A DNA stretch of 64,000 bases, from contig CM049319.1 of assembly GCA_026874595.1 (NCBI GenBank), forward strand, positions 13,857,601 through 13,921,600, in the 5' to 3' direction. The notes under the pieces were generated by a model that had not been told where the DNA came from, made no database searches, and worked only from the letters and a program-made list of their open reading frames with translations. Numbering within the stretch: position 1 is the stretch's first letter; each line of letters starts with the position of its first letter. Made by a program: the position numbers and the translations under genes. Positions 15,201 through 30,200 of this stretch are shown piece after piece. Origin of the DNA: Sipunculus nudus. Taxonomy: Eukaryota; Annelida; Sipuncula; Golfingiida; Sipunculidae.

Positions 15201-18200
15201 AGGGCACCACGGTCAAAGTCACCTGCTGGGCCAAGGTCACCAAGGTCAAGACAGCCCAAGGTCAGTCAATATGTCTGTGTTATTTAAAAGAAAAATGCTG
15301 TGGGTTGTAAATTTTCCTTCTCTTTATCATTTCTCTTGACAGCTGCAGTCCCTTAACCTAGCATTAGGCTAATAGAATAATATTGTTTTATTGTATGATA
15401 TGCAATTATAGAAATATTTTGTTGTCTGATATTCTGATAGGACAGAAATTATTTTATTATCTAATATTTTTATGTAATAATTTAAATATTCCTATTGCTT
15501 TTGTTCCAATAAGATAAAAATGTTCTTTAAGAATTTTATGAAAAAAGTAAGATGCGTTGGTTTTGGAGGTTATATGTTTAACCCATAAAAGATTATGACC
15601 TGTAATATATTTTAATTTAATCAATTGATTTTGCATTTGAGGTTATGTACAAACATTGCTATGATTTTGTATAATCTGAAATTTGAGAACTCTGTTATGA
15701 AACTTTCAACCAGGTTTCTTTGAAAACCCTAACCATCATGAAATTTAAAATATATCATTCAGGGCCCTGAAAGTCCTGTAGAAGCTCAGTTCCTTGAAGG
15801 TCAGGGAATTTCATGCCACACCCTGTATTTTATACGTTGCTGTCAGTTTTTGAAACTGTGTTTCATAATATCTTTCAAAATCTTTAACATATTTGAAAGC
15901 ACCTGAGTTATAGCAATCAGTCTTTGTCTATCATCCATCTATCTGTCAGTGCGTCTGTCTGTCCATCTGTTAACAGGGCACAAATCTTAACTGCTGCAGC
16001 TAGAAACTTCTATTTAAAAACCCATGGATTTTCATAAAAAAATCTCCTTGGAAACCTGACTTTAGGTCATATATTGATCTTGGAGTGTTTCATCATTTCT
16101 TGAAGACTGGTGGTGCCACCTGTAGTAATTTTTTCTAATTTATACACATTTTCTCTTTTGTTGAAACCTTCAAATGTAGCAGTCTTGCTGTTAATAGGGC
16201 ACAAACCTTAACTGTTTTACCTAGAAACCTCTAACTGTACATCCAGGGAGTTCATAGGCAAATCTCCTTGGAAACCTGAAATTAGGTCATGATGACCTAT
16301 ATTTTGTGAACTACGTAACAAAATTATGATTCTTATGCACCCCAGTGAGTCAGACAAGGCACAAATTGTATCTGCTGGACCTAGAAGCTTCTCTCTTGAA
16401 ACTCATACAGGTAAAACAAAATCACTTTGGAAACCTGAAATTAGCTCACTGTGATTAAATCCTCCAAGCTATGGGGCTTTATACACCACAGAATTTTTAA
16501 AAATTGATACAAAAGCTCCAGTAGCTGAATATGTAATGGATTGAATGCCATGATTCTTTCCAAACATATTGATCATTTATTGTTGCATCAGTTCCTGAAG
16601 ACTGTTGGTTCTCATTTCACATTGATTAAGATTTTTATCAACTAATTTTGGTAAGCAAGATGACAAATGGATGATAACACCTGATAGGTGCTTGTTTTAG
16701 ATATTTAATTGTATCCCCAGACAAAGTCGGGGGATACTATGTTTTCATACCGGTCCTGCCGCCGCCACCGCCGCCGCCGCCGCATATAAATCTTGTTGGC
16801 GCAATAACTCAAAAAATATTTCACGGATCTTTACCAAATTTGGTATATGTATAGATATGGGTGAGAGGATGACGCCTATTTCAAAATGAGGTCATGACCT
16901 TGACTAGGAGAGTGTCCTCGACCTTGAATAGGTCAAATTTTCGGGAAAATCACACAAATTCTTAAATATCTCAAGAAATCTTGCATTGATTAATCCTAAA
17001 ATCAAGTTGATGGAAGATCATGGTTAGGTTGTCATGTTCCAGAAACTGGTGGCGCCACTTACTATTCTTTACTTGTTTTCGTGCCGTTTAATACCCCAAA
17101 AATTGCTACTTGACAGTACTGTGAGCATTATAAGTCAAAAACTAATGGACAGATTTCTTTCATATTATGCATATACATAGATATGGGTTATTGGATGATG
17201 TTTATTTAAATTGGGGTCATGACCTTTCCTATGAGAGTGGCCTTGATCTTGAATATTGCCATATATGGTAAAAATCACACAAAATCATTAATATCTTAAT
17301 AAGAGATGCATTGATTGGTCCAAAAATCAAATTGACTGAAGATCTTGGATAGTGTTGTCATATACCGGAAACTGGTAGCGCCACCTGTCATTCTTTTACT
17401 TGTTTTCGTGCCGTTTAATACCCCATCATTGCCACTTAACAGTACTGTGAGCATTATAAGTCAAAAACTAATGCACAGATTTCTTTCATATTATGCACAT
17501 GTAGAGAGATGGGTTATTGGATGAGGTCTATTTACATTTGGGACATGACCTTTACCATGAAAGTGGCCTTGACCTTTAATGTGTCCATATTTGGTGAAAA
17601 TCACACACCTCTTATGATATCTCCAGTGTTGATAGCCATATGGATTTCAAATGTGACTTATGTATGGCCCACCACTAAAGTAAGAACCCTATAGGTTCTA
17701 GGGTCATGAGGTCAAAGGTCAAGGTCACAGGACACATCTTTAAAAAGATTGTGGATGCATTTTCAGCCAAACATTTCATCTCAGACCTTTCATCTTGCAC
17801 ATATAGTTCATCTGCCAATAGAAGAAGACCCCTGTCCATTTTGAGGTCACAAGGTCAAAGGTGAAGGTCACAGGAGCCATCTGTCCAAAAATTAGTTTCT
17901 GGATGATAATTCCAGCCTTTATTGATGTATGGATTTCAAACTTGACTTGAATATGACCCATTGGAAAAACAAGACCCCAATTGATTTTGGGGTATGAGGT
18001 CAAAGGTCAAGGTCACAGGACACATCTTTAAAAAGATTGTGGATGCATTTTCAGCCAAACAATTCATTTCAGATCTTTCATCTTGCACATATAGTTCACC
18101 TGTCAAGAGTGGAAGACCCCTATCAATTTTGAGGTCACAAGGTCAAGGGTGAAGGTCACAGGAGCCATCTGTCCAAAATTAGTTTCTGGATGATTATTCC

Positions 18201-21200
18201 TGCTTTTATTGATGTATGGATTTCAAACTTGACTTGTATATGTCCCATTAGAAAAGCAAGACCCGAATTGATTTTGGGGTCATGAGGACAAAGGTCAAGG
18301 TCACAGGACACATCTTTAAAAAGATGTGAATGCATTTTCAGCCAAACATTTCATCTCAGACATTTCATCTTGCACATACAGTTCCCCTGCCAATAGAGGA
18401 AGACGCCTGTCAGTTTCTTGGATAGCCTTGTGATGTGCCAAAAGGTCAAGGTCTCAGGACCAACATCTTCAAAAAGATTGTGGATTGATAGATGGAAGAA
18501 ACAATAATTGCTTGCCAAGTGTCAGTATATGCTGCTAAAAATGGGGGCCTATTCTTAAAGGGGGGGGGGGGGCATACTATGTCTGGGGATACTCTGGCAC
18601 CTGCGGTGCCAAGAAATGTCTAGTTGACAATGGATGTAGATATAGAAATGTTACATATAACACAAATCAAAGAGCTCAGGATCAGGCTACTTAAAGATTA
18701 TTTTATGTTATGGTATAAAATGGCAGTATTAAAAAAACTTTGGAAGATATTAGTAAAGTATTAGCTCATATGCATTATTAGGTGGCAGGGTTAAAAATCA
18801 GTAAGCTCAGCCACACACACAAAAGTGTGCTCCACATGCATCATTATTTGCAAAGGTGAACATGTTCAGATGTTTGTTTGTTAAAGGGGCCCAATCACCT
18901 ATCTGACCTTTATAAACTAAAGGTATTTGCTTGGAGCTTTGATAAATATAGGCCAGAAAACAGGGATATCCCTGTACACAGGCTGCTTGTTTTTTTATTT
19001 ATATCAGTGTTTTTACAATATAAGGGGGCCTGCAAAAATAATCAAAACATTTCAACATTACAAGGGCATCTGGCAGCAAGTCAGATAAGCCAGAGCTTTG
19101 CAAATGGCATTTCGCAACAAGTGACCTTTCTTGCTCCCATTATCTGCAACCTACCACCTTAGGTTAAAATTTGTTTCTGTTTGTCAACATTGCTGTGTTT
19201 ACAATTATGTTGTTGATAAACAAGTTCATACATAATTCACAAAGGAGTTACAAGAACTTTTCATAACCATAATTACTCTTAGATCATTAATATATACACA
19301 GAGGAAACCAGATATCACATTCTTTTTCAAAAAGTAGGTGAATGGGCACCTTTAATTATATTTCTCTCAAGCATTTGAAAGATATACAAACAAGTTCTTT
19401 AAGATAACAATATAATTTCATTTCTCAATGAAAGATAATGGCTAACATAAGACAAGTTAGGATTCATTCCTATGTGCCCCATATGGACAAGTGGGAGCAA
19501 TTGTTTTGTTGCCCAATCTCCATTCTTTTGAACTTTATCTAGCCTCAGGCAAGCGGTTAACCATTACTTTATAGCCCTTGTTGGTGTATTAGCTCACAAA
19601 CACATGATAGGTATGTTTGAGCTAATTAGAGGAAACATTGGATTGTTATTAAATGTCAGATTCTTATGAATGTGAAGGTAATGAGCAAATATGCGGACCA
19701 CAAGAACAGATTTCCCCACTGACATTGTTATTTTAGGACTCTTACATTCAGTCAGAATTTGTTTCTTTTGTCTCAGGTGAACCAACTTGTGGGTCAGATG
19801 CCGTTCTCTCCTCGAGGGGTGGCCCCCGGACACATGTTACAGGGAGGACTGGCCAGACCCCCGATGCAGATCCCTGGACAAGAGATTCCCATGTACTTTG
19901 GTCATGATCCTGTTGAAAATGGTAAGTGGTCATGATCCATCTGCCCTGTGTACTTAGATCATGATCCAACTGCCCTGTGTACAAAGATCATGATCCTTCT
20001 GCCTTGTGTACTTAGAACCTGATCCATCTGCCCTGTGTACTTGGATCCTGAGCCATTTGCCCTGTGTACACTGATCCTGGTCCATCTGCCATCTGTACTT
20101 AGATCCTGATCAATCTTGAACTGTTTACTTAGATCTGCACTGTGCTTAGATCATCATCCATATGCCCTTTGACAGTGTACATAGATCCTAATCTATCTGC
20201 CCTTTGTACTTTGATCCTGATCAATCTGCACTCTGTACTTAGATCATCACCCATCTGCCCTGACTCCTTAGAACATCTGCCCTGTGTACATAGATTCTAA
20301 TCACCTGCCCTGTGTACTTAGATCCTAATTCATCTGCCCTGTATACATAGATTTTGATCATCTGCTCTGTGAACAAAGATCTTGATCCATCTGCCCTGTG
20401 TAGATAGATCCTGATCATCTGCCCTGTGTACATAGATCCTGATCATCTGCGCTGTGTACTTAGATCTTGATCCATCTGCCCTGTGTACATAGATCCTGAT
20501 CATCTGCACTGTGTACTTAGATCCTAATTCATCTGCCCTGTATACATAGATTTTGATCATCTGCCCTGTGTACATAGATCCTGATCATCTGCACTGTGTA
20601 CTTAAATCATGATCCATCAGTACTGTGTACTTTGAACATGATCTGTCTGCCATGTGTACTTAGATCCTGATCCGTCTACCCTGTGTACTTAGATCCTGAT
20701 CCATCTGCACTGTATTCTTAGATCATGATCCATCTGCACTATTTACTTAAATCTTGATCCATCTGCACTGTGTGTTTACATCATCATCCATCCAACCTTT
20801 GTACTTAGATCATAATTCATTTTCCCTGTGTACTTAGATCATGATCCTAATGCAGGTGTACTTAGAATAAGTTAGATCATGATCCATCTGCACTCTGTGC
20901 TTAGATCATCATCCACTGTCCTGTGTACTTAGTTTACCTAGATCCTGATTCATCTGCCCTGTGTACATAGATTCTGATATCTGCCCTGTGTACTTAGATC
21001 ATGATCCATCTTCACTGTGTACTTTGATCCTGATCCATCTGCAGTGTGTGCTTATATCATCATCCATCTGCCCTGTGTACTTAGATCTTAATCCATCTGG
21101 TGTGTGAATGAAGATCCTGATCCATCTGCCCTGTGTGCTTAGATCATGATCCATCTGACCTGTGTACTTAGATCATCATCCATTTGCCCTGTGTACTTAG

Positions 21201-24200
21201 ATCATGATCCATCCGCCCTGTGTACTTAGATCATGATCCATCTGCCCTGTGTACTTAGATCATGATCCATCTGCACTGTGTACTTAGATCATGATCCATC
21301 TGCCCTGTGTACTTAGATCATGATCCATCTGCACTGTGTGCTTAGATCATCATCCCTCTGCCCTGTGTACTTAGATCATGATCCATCCGCCCTGTGTACT
21401 TAGATCATGATCCATCTGCCCTGTGTGCTCAGAACATGATCCAGTTGCCCATGATCCATTTTGCATGGGCAAATACAGGTTTTTCAGCTACACATTGTAG
21501 GCCAAGAGTCAGAGGTTTTTGGCACTTACCGTAATGTCTACATCAGTTCGTATCCTTCATTAGTTCGCACACTATAAATTTCCTGAAACATATTTTTCTA
21601 TAATACATATATGAATTCGTACACCAACATACTGTGCCGATATTAGCTATTGCCGGTGACCATGGGCGGTCCGTATGAACGATAATTGTAGGTATGATTA
21701 AAACGACTTTGCATGCAGAGATGAATCAAATGTTGATGCTGTTCACCTGATAACAACACATCTTTATGTCCTAGTGCGTGGCAGTAACATGATAATTTAT
21801 CGGAACAATTTTATCAGATTTGCTACTTCATGTATGTAAATAGGAAAAACTGTCACTTAACTATCACCGATGGGCCATTTTTTGGACATCAAAGGTTGAA
21901 TGGAGATCGTCAGAGTGCTTTGAACCGCAGCTACATAGGATATACTGCTGTCTTCAAGAGTTTTTATTTGATAAATCCTGGTAATGTCCGTGAAATAATT
22001 TATTTTTTCCCCGCTGTATAAATCTTATTCGAATCTCCCAAATAAAAACTTCCACGTCATGCGTTGGTAACTGTGGCCATTTGGTTAGAGGCGCTTGAAC
22101 GGTTATAGTGTGAACTATGTGCCCCTGGTTCAAACCTGTCAGTCCCCCCCCCCCCCACTCTTTTATGTTATTTCCCCGTCCCAGTTTAGAAATATGAAAA
22201 ACATATATTTTTTTCATTTATTTCTTTCCACTGAAATTACCAAACGGGTAAAATAAACATTTAATTTAATGAAATATATAAATAAATCTGGTGAGATTTC
22301 ATATTCACGGCTATAATAAGTTCACTTGCCGCCAGATGGCACCCCGAATAAATTTCATTAATGCTCTAAGAAAATCACCATTACCATTTTTTAGGGCGTA
22401 TTCTGCAATCCATACAAATAATGTTCGTAAATGAATTAAATTTTGCCATGAAGTTTTACAAAACAATAGCCCATTTTCTTACTGCTAATGATGCTACGCA
22501 CCCCTGTACGCCTTGAGAGACCCCTGGCTAATTAATGATGTTTTCCTTTCATGTCCAAACTGTGAAACACTTCGTTGCTTGTTTGTTTACCAATAATTTA
22601 TTTGATTTGTAATATTAAGGTGACCTGTGACTCCTGTCAATTTTGTTTGCACCATAGCCGTGATCAAATAAATTTGTTAACATACTAATGAGGTACAATT
22701 TAACAGTTTGGGGTAATAAATTACTGAAGTTCTATTGCCGGTAGCTGGATATTTTGACGATCTTTATGATCTTTTGTGCAGGTCGGTGGGTTACAAATGT
22801 TCAGTTTGTTCCGGCCGTCAGTACAGGCCATCCATGTAACCCCCGACCGGCGCGGTTAAAACCCTGTATATACACCGGTTTATAAAATGCCAGTTACGGG
22901 ATATAATGGATATCTTTTTCATCACCAGCAGCGCTCAAATATATTCCCGAACAAGTGTTAAATAATAATTAAAATGAGAGTTGCCGTACATCCTCTATTA
23001 TCGCCCATCGCCGGTTCTCAGGTGTCAAACGATCTTCTCTCCTGCAATATTCTAATTTTTCATATTTTACATATAATAATTCACACACACTGAGAAAAAT
23101 AATTATTTTTTCCTGTACGAATTCGAGTAGACATTACGGTAATATTATCAGCCCATTATTAAATATTCATTCTGACAAGTGTCTTTCCTCATATTTTAGA
23201 AGTTCTGTTTAATATTAACTATAGCTTTGTACATATTGTTCATTCTAATGTGTAAATTAACATATTTAACATATGTAAATTACTCATCTCCTGTCTGTTT
23301 TGTGTTTAACAACGTTCACTTTTCTTGTGTCATTAGTACCAGCAGATTTGTGTTTGATGGGGTGTGTGTTCTACATCACTGATTACCAGAAGTATCTAGA
23401 TACAGCACAGATGGAAACCTGGAAAAAAGTGAGTGTGCACATTTGTATTATGTCCTTTCTGTAAGCTGAATAGACAATGCACTATCTCAGTACAATATGA
23501 ATAATTAATGATAAGGATTGTAAAATTAAAATGGTGAATTAATATCCATATACTCTTTATAGCCAACAGTAATTAGGGCCCCGCTTTACAAGCGGTGCCC
23601 TATAGTGATCACTGTGTCAGTCCATCCTTCTGTCCATCTGTCCTTCCATCCTTCCGTCAGTGACACTTTCTTTTCGCGCACGATAACTCAACAACAACAA
23701 CAAATTCACAGGGATGATTGGTACCTATGAGGGCTCCAGACCTTTTGAATTACAGACCTGTCGGAATTCAAATATGGCCGCCACAGCCAGATCACTGATT
23801 TTCTTTTGCATGTGATAACTCAGCAATAACCTACTGCAGCTTTCCCAAATTCACAGGGATGATTGGTACCTATAAGGGCTCAATACCTATTGAATAACAG
23901 ACCTGTCGAAATTCCAATATGGGCGCCACAGCCTGATTGCTGATTTTCTTTCAAGTGTGTTAACTGTACAACAACCTACTGCAGCTTTCCCAAATTCACA
24001 GGGATGATTGGTACCCATGAGGGCTCTAGACCTATTTAATTACAGACCTGTCAGTGTCCCAATATGGCAGCCACAGACAAATCGTTGATTTTCTTTCACG
24101 CGCAATGATTGGTACCTATAAGGGCTCCAGACCTATTGAATTACAGACCTGTTGGAATTCGAAAATGGCTGCCACAGCCAGATTGCTGATTTTGTTTCAC

Positions 24201-27200
24201 ACACGATAACTCAACAACAACCTACTGCAGCTTTCCCAGTTTCACAGGGATCATTGGAATAGACTTGCACAAAATCAAATATGGCTAACAGACTACATTC
24301 GGTGATTTTCTTTTGCACACATTATTTCAGATATATCTTCTTTAATATCATTTGATTCAGTAGGATTTTTTCCTTCATGCATATTGATAAAAACCTGTTT
24401 CTATTTGTCATATTTTTCAAATTTAACTTAATTTTTCACCCATATGTAAACTAGTCCAGCACTAGCAGAAATGCGGGGCCCTCTGAGGACCATTGTCAAA
24501 CCACATCTAGTTTTCTTTGTATAGTAACATTTGAATTATTTATAAGAATTAGACCACATAAAGAATTTTAGCAAGATGCTTCATGCCAGGATTCAAGGTG
24601 TAAATCAAACAGTGAAATGGAGTAGAAGGTGCAATGGTATAATGGTATCATCACCTTTTTATTAGCGAACCTGTGAGCTTATGCGATGGCGCAGCATTGT
24701 CCGTCCGTCGTCAGCCGTCCGCCGTCCAGGGCTGGCTTTCCGCCGTCCATGGCTGTAAGTCAGAAACTGTCAGAGCTAGCAGCTCCAAATTACATGTAAG
24801 AATTCGACACATGTGAAACTTGGTGCCCTGGAGCACATTATTGGGTATCTGCATTAATTTAGATTTTATAGAGAAAAAGCTTAAAAACCTTTAAAAATCT
24901 TCTTCTCTGAAACTGTCCAGTCAAATTGTCCAATATTTCACAGAAATGATCCCTGGAACAATCTCTTTCAAGTTTGTTCGAATGGTTCCAGTTCGGAGAT
25001 TTTTGGCCGAGTTACAGGAGGTTGAACTTAGTCATCTGTCCAAAAAAGCACACTAAAATTAAAATCTCAGAAACGGCTAGAGCTATAATGACCAAATTTT
25101 ATACCAATGTTTGTCACATATGTCATATCTGATTTTTAGGTATTGGTGGCGCTACCTACATTGATGTGTTTTTTACAAGCGAAAACGTCATTTTAAACTC
25201 TTCTAGCTTATACACTGATTTATGATGAAACTGTTCAGCTGATTGGTTTAAACTTTACAAGAATTATTCTATGGTAGGGTTCTGTCAGTTTTATAAGAAT
25301 AGATTGGGTAAATACAGTTTTAAAAAAGCATTGTAGCCAATTGAAAAAGGCTTTCTGTATTTGAAAACAGATTTGACTTTATACTGAGTTTTAGCAGCCA
25401 AGTCAAGAGGTCACTCAGTACAAACAGGTGGGGTCCAGACATCACCATGGCAACTGACCTGGCTCTGGGGGGGGTGTCTAGACAATGTGTCTTGACGTCT
25501 AGACACAGCGTATAGACGTCAAGACACAATGTTTAGATGCAGAATTCCCAGATTATTGGAACTATATCTTTCAGCTGTTTGAAAAAACTTGGTTTGCATT
25601 TTAAGCGAATCGGGTTTATCATCAGGTCACATGTGAACTTCTGCACTGTCATTTTTGGTTGACCTCTGACCCTTCCTTGCTGCCCAGCGTCCATTTGTGC
25701 GTCTGTTTCCACACATAAACCAATATATCTCGGGAACCGTTTGACCAATCAGGCTAAAAATTTTGCACAAAAGTAGCCCTTTGATAGCTTTATAACATAC
25801 ACTAAAAATGGTGGCACCACCTGCAACCATTTTTGCACAGCGTCCATCTGTTCATCTGCCTTCAGATAATATTACTCATATCTCAGCAGTGGTTTGACTT
25901 ATCCACCTGAAATTTTGCAGCTTTATACATCCTGGACAGGTTTCTCGATTTTATGACAGGTGGTGCCACCTACATTCATGTTTACTCTGCAGACATCCAA
26001 GCTCATATCTCGGGAACCGTTTGACCGATTGGGCAAAAATTTTGCATGTGTATAGATCTTACATAGCTCTTTATCATAGGCAAAACTGGTGGCGCCACCT
26101 GCAACCACTTATGCACAGCATCCATCTGTTCATCTGCCTTTGGATAAAATCACTCATATCTCAGCAGTGGTTTGACTTATCCACCTGAAATTTTGCAGGT
26201 TTATACATCCTGGACAGCTTTCTTGATTGATGACAGGTGGCGCCACCTACATTCACATTTACTCTGCAGACATCCAAGCTCATATCTCGGGAACAGTTTG
26301 ACTGATTGGGCCAAAATTTTGCATGTGTATAGATCTCGCATAGCTCTTCATCTTAGGCAAAACTGGTGGCGCAAACTGCAACCATTAATGCACAGCGTCC
26401 ATCTGTTCATCTGCCTTTGGATAAAATCACTCATATCTCAGCAGTGGTTTGACTTATCCACCTGAAATTTTGCAGATTTATACATTCTGGACAGCTTTCT
26501 CAATTTTATGACAGGTGGCGCCACCTACATTCACATTTACTCTGCATACATCCAAGCCAATATCTCGGGAACTGTTTGACCGATCGGGCCAAAATTTTGC
26601 ATGTGTATAGATCTCACATAGCTCTTCATCATAGGCAAAACTGGTGGTGCCACCTACAACCATTTATGCACAGCGTCCATCTGTATGCTTTAGGTTAAAA
26701 TCACTCATATCTCAGCAGTGGTTTGACTTTTCCACCTGAAATTTTGCAGGTATTTTACATCCTTGACAGCTTTCTCGATTTTATGACAGGTGTCGCCACC
26801 TACATTCACATTTACTCTGCAGACATCCAAGTTCATATCTCAGGAACCATTTGACCGATTAGGCCAAAATTTTGCATGTGTATAGTTCACACATAGCTCT
26901 TCATCATAGGCAAAACTGGTGGCGCCACCTGCAACCATTTTTGCACAGAGTCCATCTGTTCATCTGCCTTGATATAAAATCACTCATATCTCAGCAGTGG
27001 TTTGACTTATCAACCTGAAATTATGCAGGTTTATACATCATGGACAGCTTTCTCAATTTTATGACAGGTGGCACCAATTACATTCATGTTTACTCTGCAG
27101 ACATCCAAGCTCATATCTTGGGAACCGTTTGACCGATTGGGCCAAAATTTTTGCTTGTGTATAGATCTCACATAGCTCTTCAACATAGGCAAAAGTGGTG

Positions 27201-30200
27201 GCGCCACCTGCAACCACTTTTCCACAGCATCCATCTGTTGATCTGCCTTGGGATAAAATCACTCATATCTCAGCAGTGGTTTGACTTATCCACCTGAAAT
27301 TTTGCAGGTTTATACATCCTGGACAATTTTCTCGATTTTATGACAGGTGGCACCACTACATTCATGTTTAAGCTGCAGACATCCATGCTAATATGCAACA
27401 CATCACGCTCTATTCCCCTTGCCACTTAATCCATGCCTCACTTCACCGTCCCACTCTGATTTCTGCGGATACACATAGTGGCTTGTTGACTACCCATATT
27501 CTGGTTTAAAATGTCCTAGTCCGAAACTTGCAGGTCAGAAACGTCCATTTTGCTGAAATCATAATGACTAAGGTAGATATGCAGGACTTCGGAGGATCAA
27601 TATTAAATTTAAAAAATAAACCTCCATTCATACTCCTAAACGTTGCACAGGTTCGCATTAGGCCTGTAGGCCTTGTGATGATTTTAGTCGATTGAGCTGG
27701 AATCTGCTGGATGTTAGTGAGGCTTATTACTTGATATAACAGTGTCACCATCCCTTATGTTTAGTCCATGTGAATGAACTTTTTATAAAGGTTTTATTAT
27801 TTTTGTCCTCCACTTCCTCATAACGGAGGACATTGATTTAGGTTTGTCTTTCTGTCTGTCCGTCAGGTTTTTCTTTCCATGCGATAACTTTCCTGAATAT
27901 TATCTGATTTCACTCAAATTTGGGTCAGTAATTGCTCCCATGGATACCTTGGATGGGATTGGTTTTGTTACGTCTGTCTGATAAGATAATAATACAATAG
28001 TAACTTTCATTATTAATATGAATCAGCACATATAGTGTCACTAATCACCAACAGGTGTCACTAGAGGGCAACAAATTTTTTGCAACATCACCAGGTGCTG
28101 CCATCTGTCGAGCATGGTTTAAACTATTTGCACTTAGTCACCACAGACTTTAAAATCATCCCAGACTTGATGGTTGAAGCGGAGGACAAATTCCTTGGAT
28201 TTACTTGTATATCTTGATTTCAAGTTAATGAACTATTAATAATGGTGTCATCTTTTTATGTTGATTTCAGGTAATTGAGCAGCATGGCGGTGCAGTGGAT
28301 GCATCTTACTCTAACAGAATCACCCACTTGCTGTGTGAACACCAGAAAAGTGACAAATTTCAAATGGTCAGTGTAATAATTACTATGTCTTAAGAGTGTA
28401 TCGGGAAATGGAGTCTGCTGAATACTTTGTCCCACAAAGTAGCCTTGTCTATTTTTCATGTATCAAAATTGTTAATGGGAATGAGCAGCAGTTTGTTTGG
28501 TTTAATGTTCCCAGATCTTGCTCAAGTCCATCCAAAGAAGGCCTTACAAATACTGACCTGCTCTTAATGTAACTTTGTTATGTAATATGATTGCTGTTAA
28601 TTGAATAAATTGTCTAGATTTGGCTACTTAGAGCAGAGTAACAGGTAACCATGTTTGATATAGTGAAGAGAGAGCCTTTGAAACCTGTTTTGTCAGTGAT
28701 AGCCCAGGAAATTCTCCATATTTTGACATATTAATTAATATATTAGAGGACCTGGCTCAGTGAACTTATTTAGTTTAATTTGCGATGATTACCTGATAAT
28801 GAATGTAGTTCATTTTTAGAAAACCTGTCGAGTAATTTTGTGAAAAGCTGACACGTAACAGGTACAACTGTCATTTTATCATAGTGAATGCTTATAGAGA
28901 TGCACTAATAAAGAAGGCTTTTAATAACTGGGGCTATATATAGAACAAACCAGGCATAAGTTCTCTGGGTTGAACAGTTTTACAGGTTTGACAGATAGCA
29001 AGAGGGACTTGGCACAGAGCCAAGAAGGAAATGTGAGCTTGGTATCATGGATCTGACCAAGAGAATAACTTGAAGTACTTTGCTCTCATTAGTAGGAACA
29101 TTTTTGGCACTGTGCCAACTCTCTTTGTGCAATATGCAGCACCCCTGCTATTGAAAACGGTGATTTAGTGGAATGAGATATAGAACAAATGTATCATGAC
29201 TACTGTGTAAGGATAGATAGCAGTGATTTAGTGGAAACAGCTGTAGAACAAATGTATTATGACCATTGTGTAAGGCTACAAATCTGTAGTTTAGTAGAAG
29301 AAATTGAGGAACGAATGTAGCATGACCAGTGTGTAAACATAGGAAGCATGGTTTAGTGGAGGAAGCTACAGAACAAATGTTTCATGACCAGTGTGTAAGG
29401 ATAAAAATCAGTGGTTTAGTGGAAATAGTTGTAGAACAAATGTAGCATTACCAGTGTAAAAGGTGTGTAATCAGTACTTAAAGAGTAAAAGATATATTTT
29501 AATTTGTTGCTTGCAGGCGGTCAAAGACAGGAAGCGGGTGGTGACGGCACATTGGTTAAACGACGTTCTTGTGAAAAAGCACATGATGCCTCCATGGATG
29601 GCCATTCATTACCCTTCACTGTATGGAGACAGTAAACCCTGTCAGAACCAGGTCAGAGCAGGAATGTTGTTCATGGGTCATGTTATTATGATGATTACAA
29701 CAATCAGAATTATAATAACTACATAGTACATCACTTACAAGTAACAGAACATTCAGTGGTAGTTGTGCCTGTCCAAATTATTTCTTAAATTTTCAGTGTT
29801 TCATATTGATTCTAACTGATCTGAAAATGCAGCCCACTGGCAGAGTCTTATGTTTTATTCAGTTTGTTCTTCTTGTACTTGAGAATTAATAATAAAAGTT
29901 TTCAAAATGACATATATTTATTACAAAAATTTATAATCCAAGACATTTTAATTACTTTTTATATAATTATTATTGATTTTGCATTGTAGATTATCTGTGT
30001 AACAAACTTCCAAGGTGCTGATAGGACTAGGATTAAACATATGATCAGCCTGATCGGAGCCAGATACACAGGATACATGACCCACGCCAACTCTGTCTGT
30101 ATATGTAAAGTGTGAGTTGACTGTTTATACAACTCTTCCATAACAGATCTATAAATAAAAAGTTCAGTAATAATGATTTAAGAATTGATTAAAAAATTAG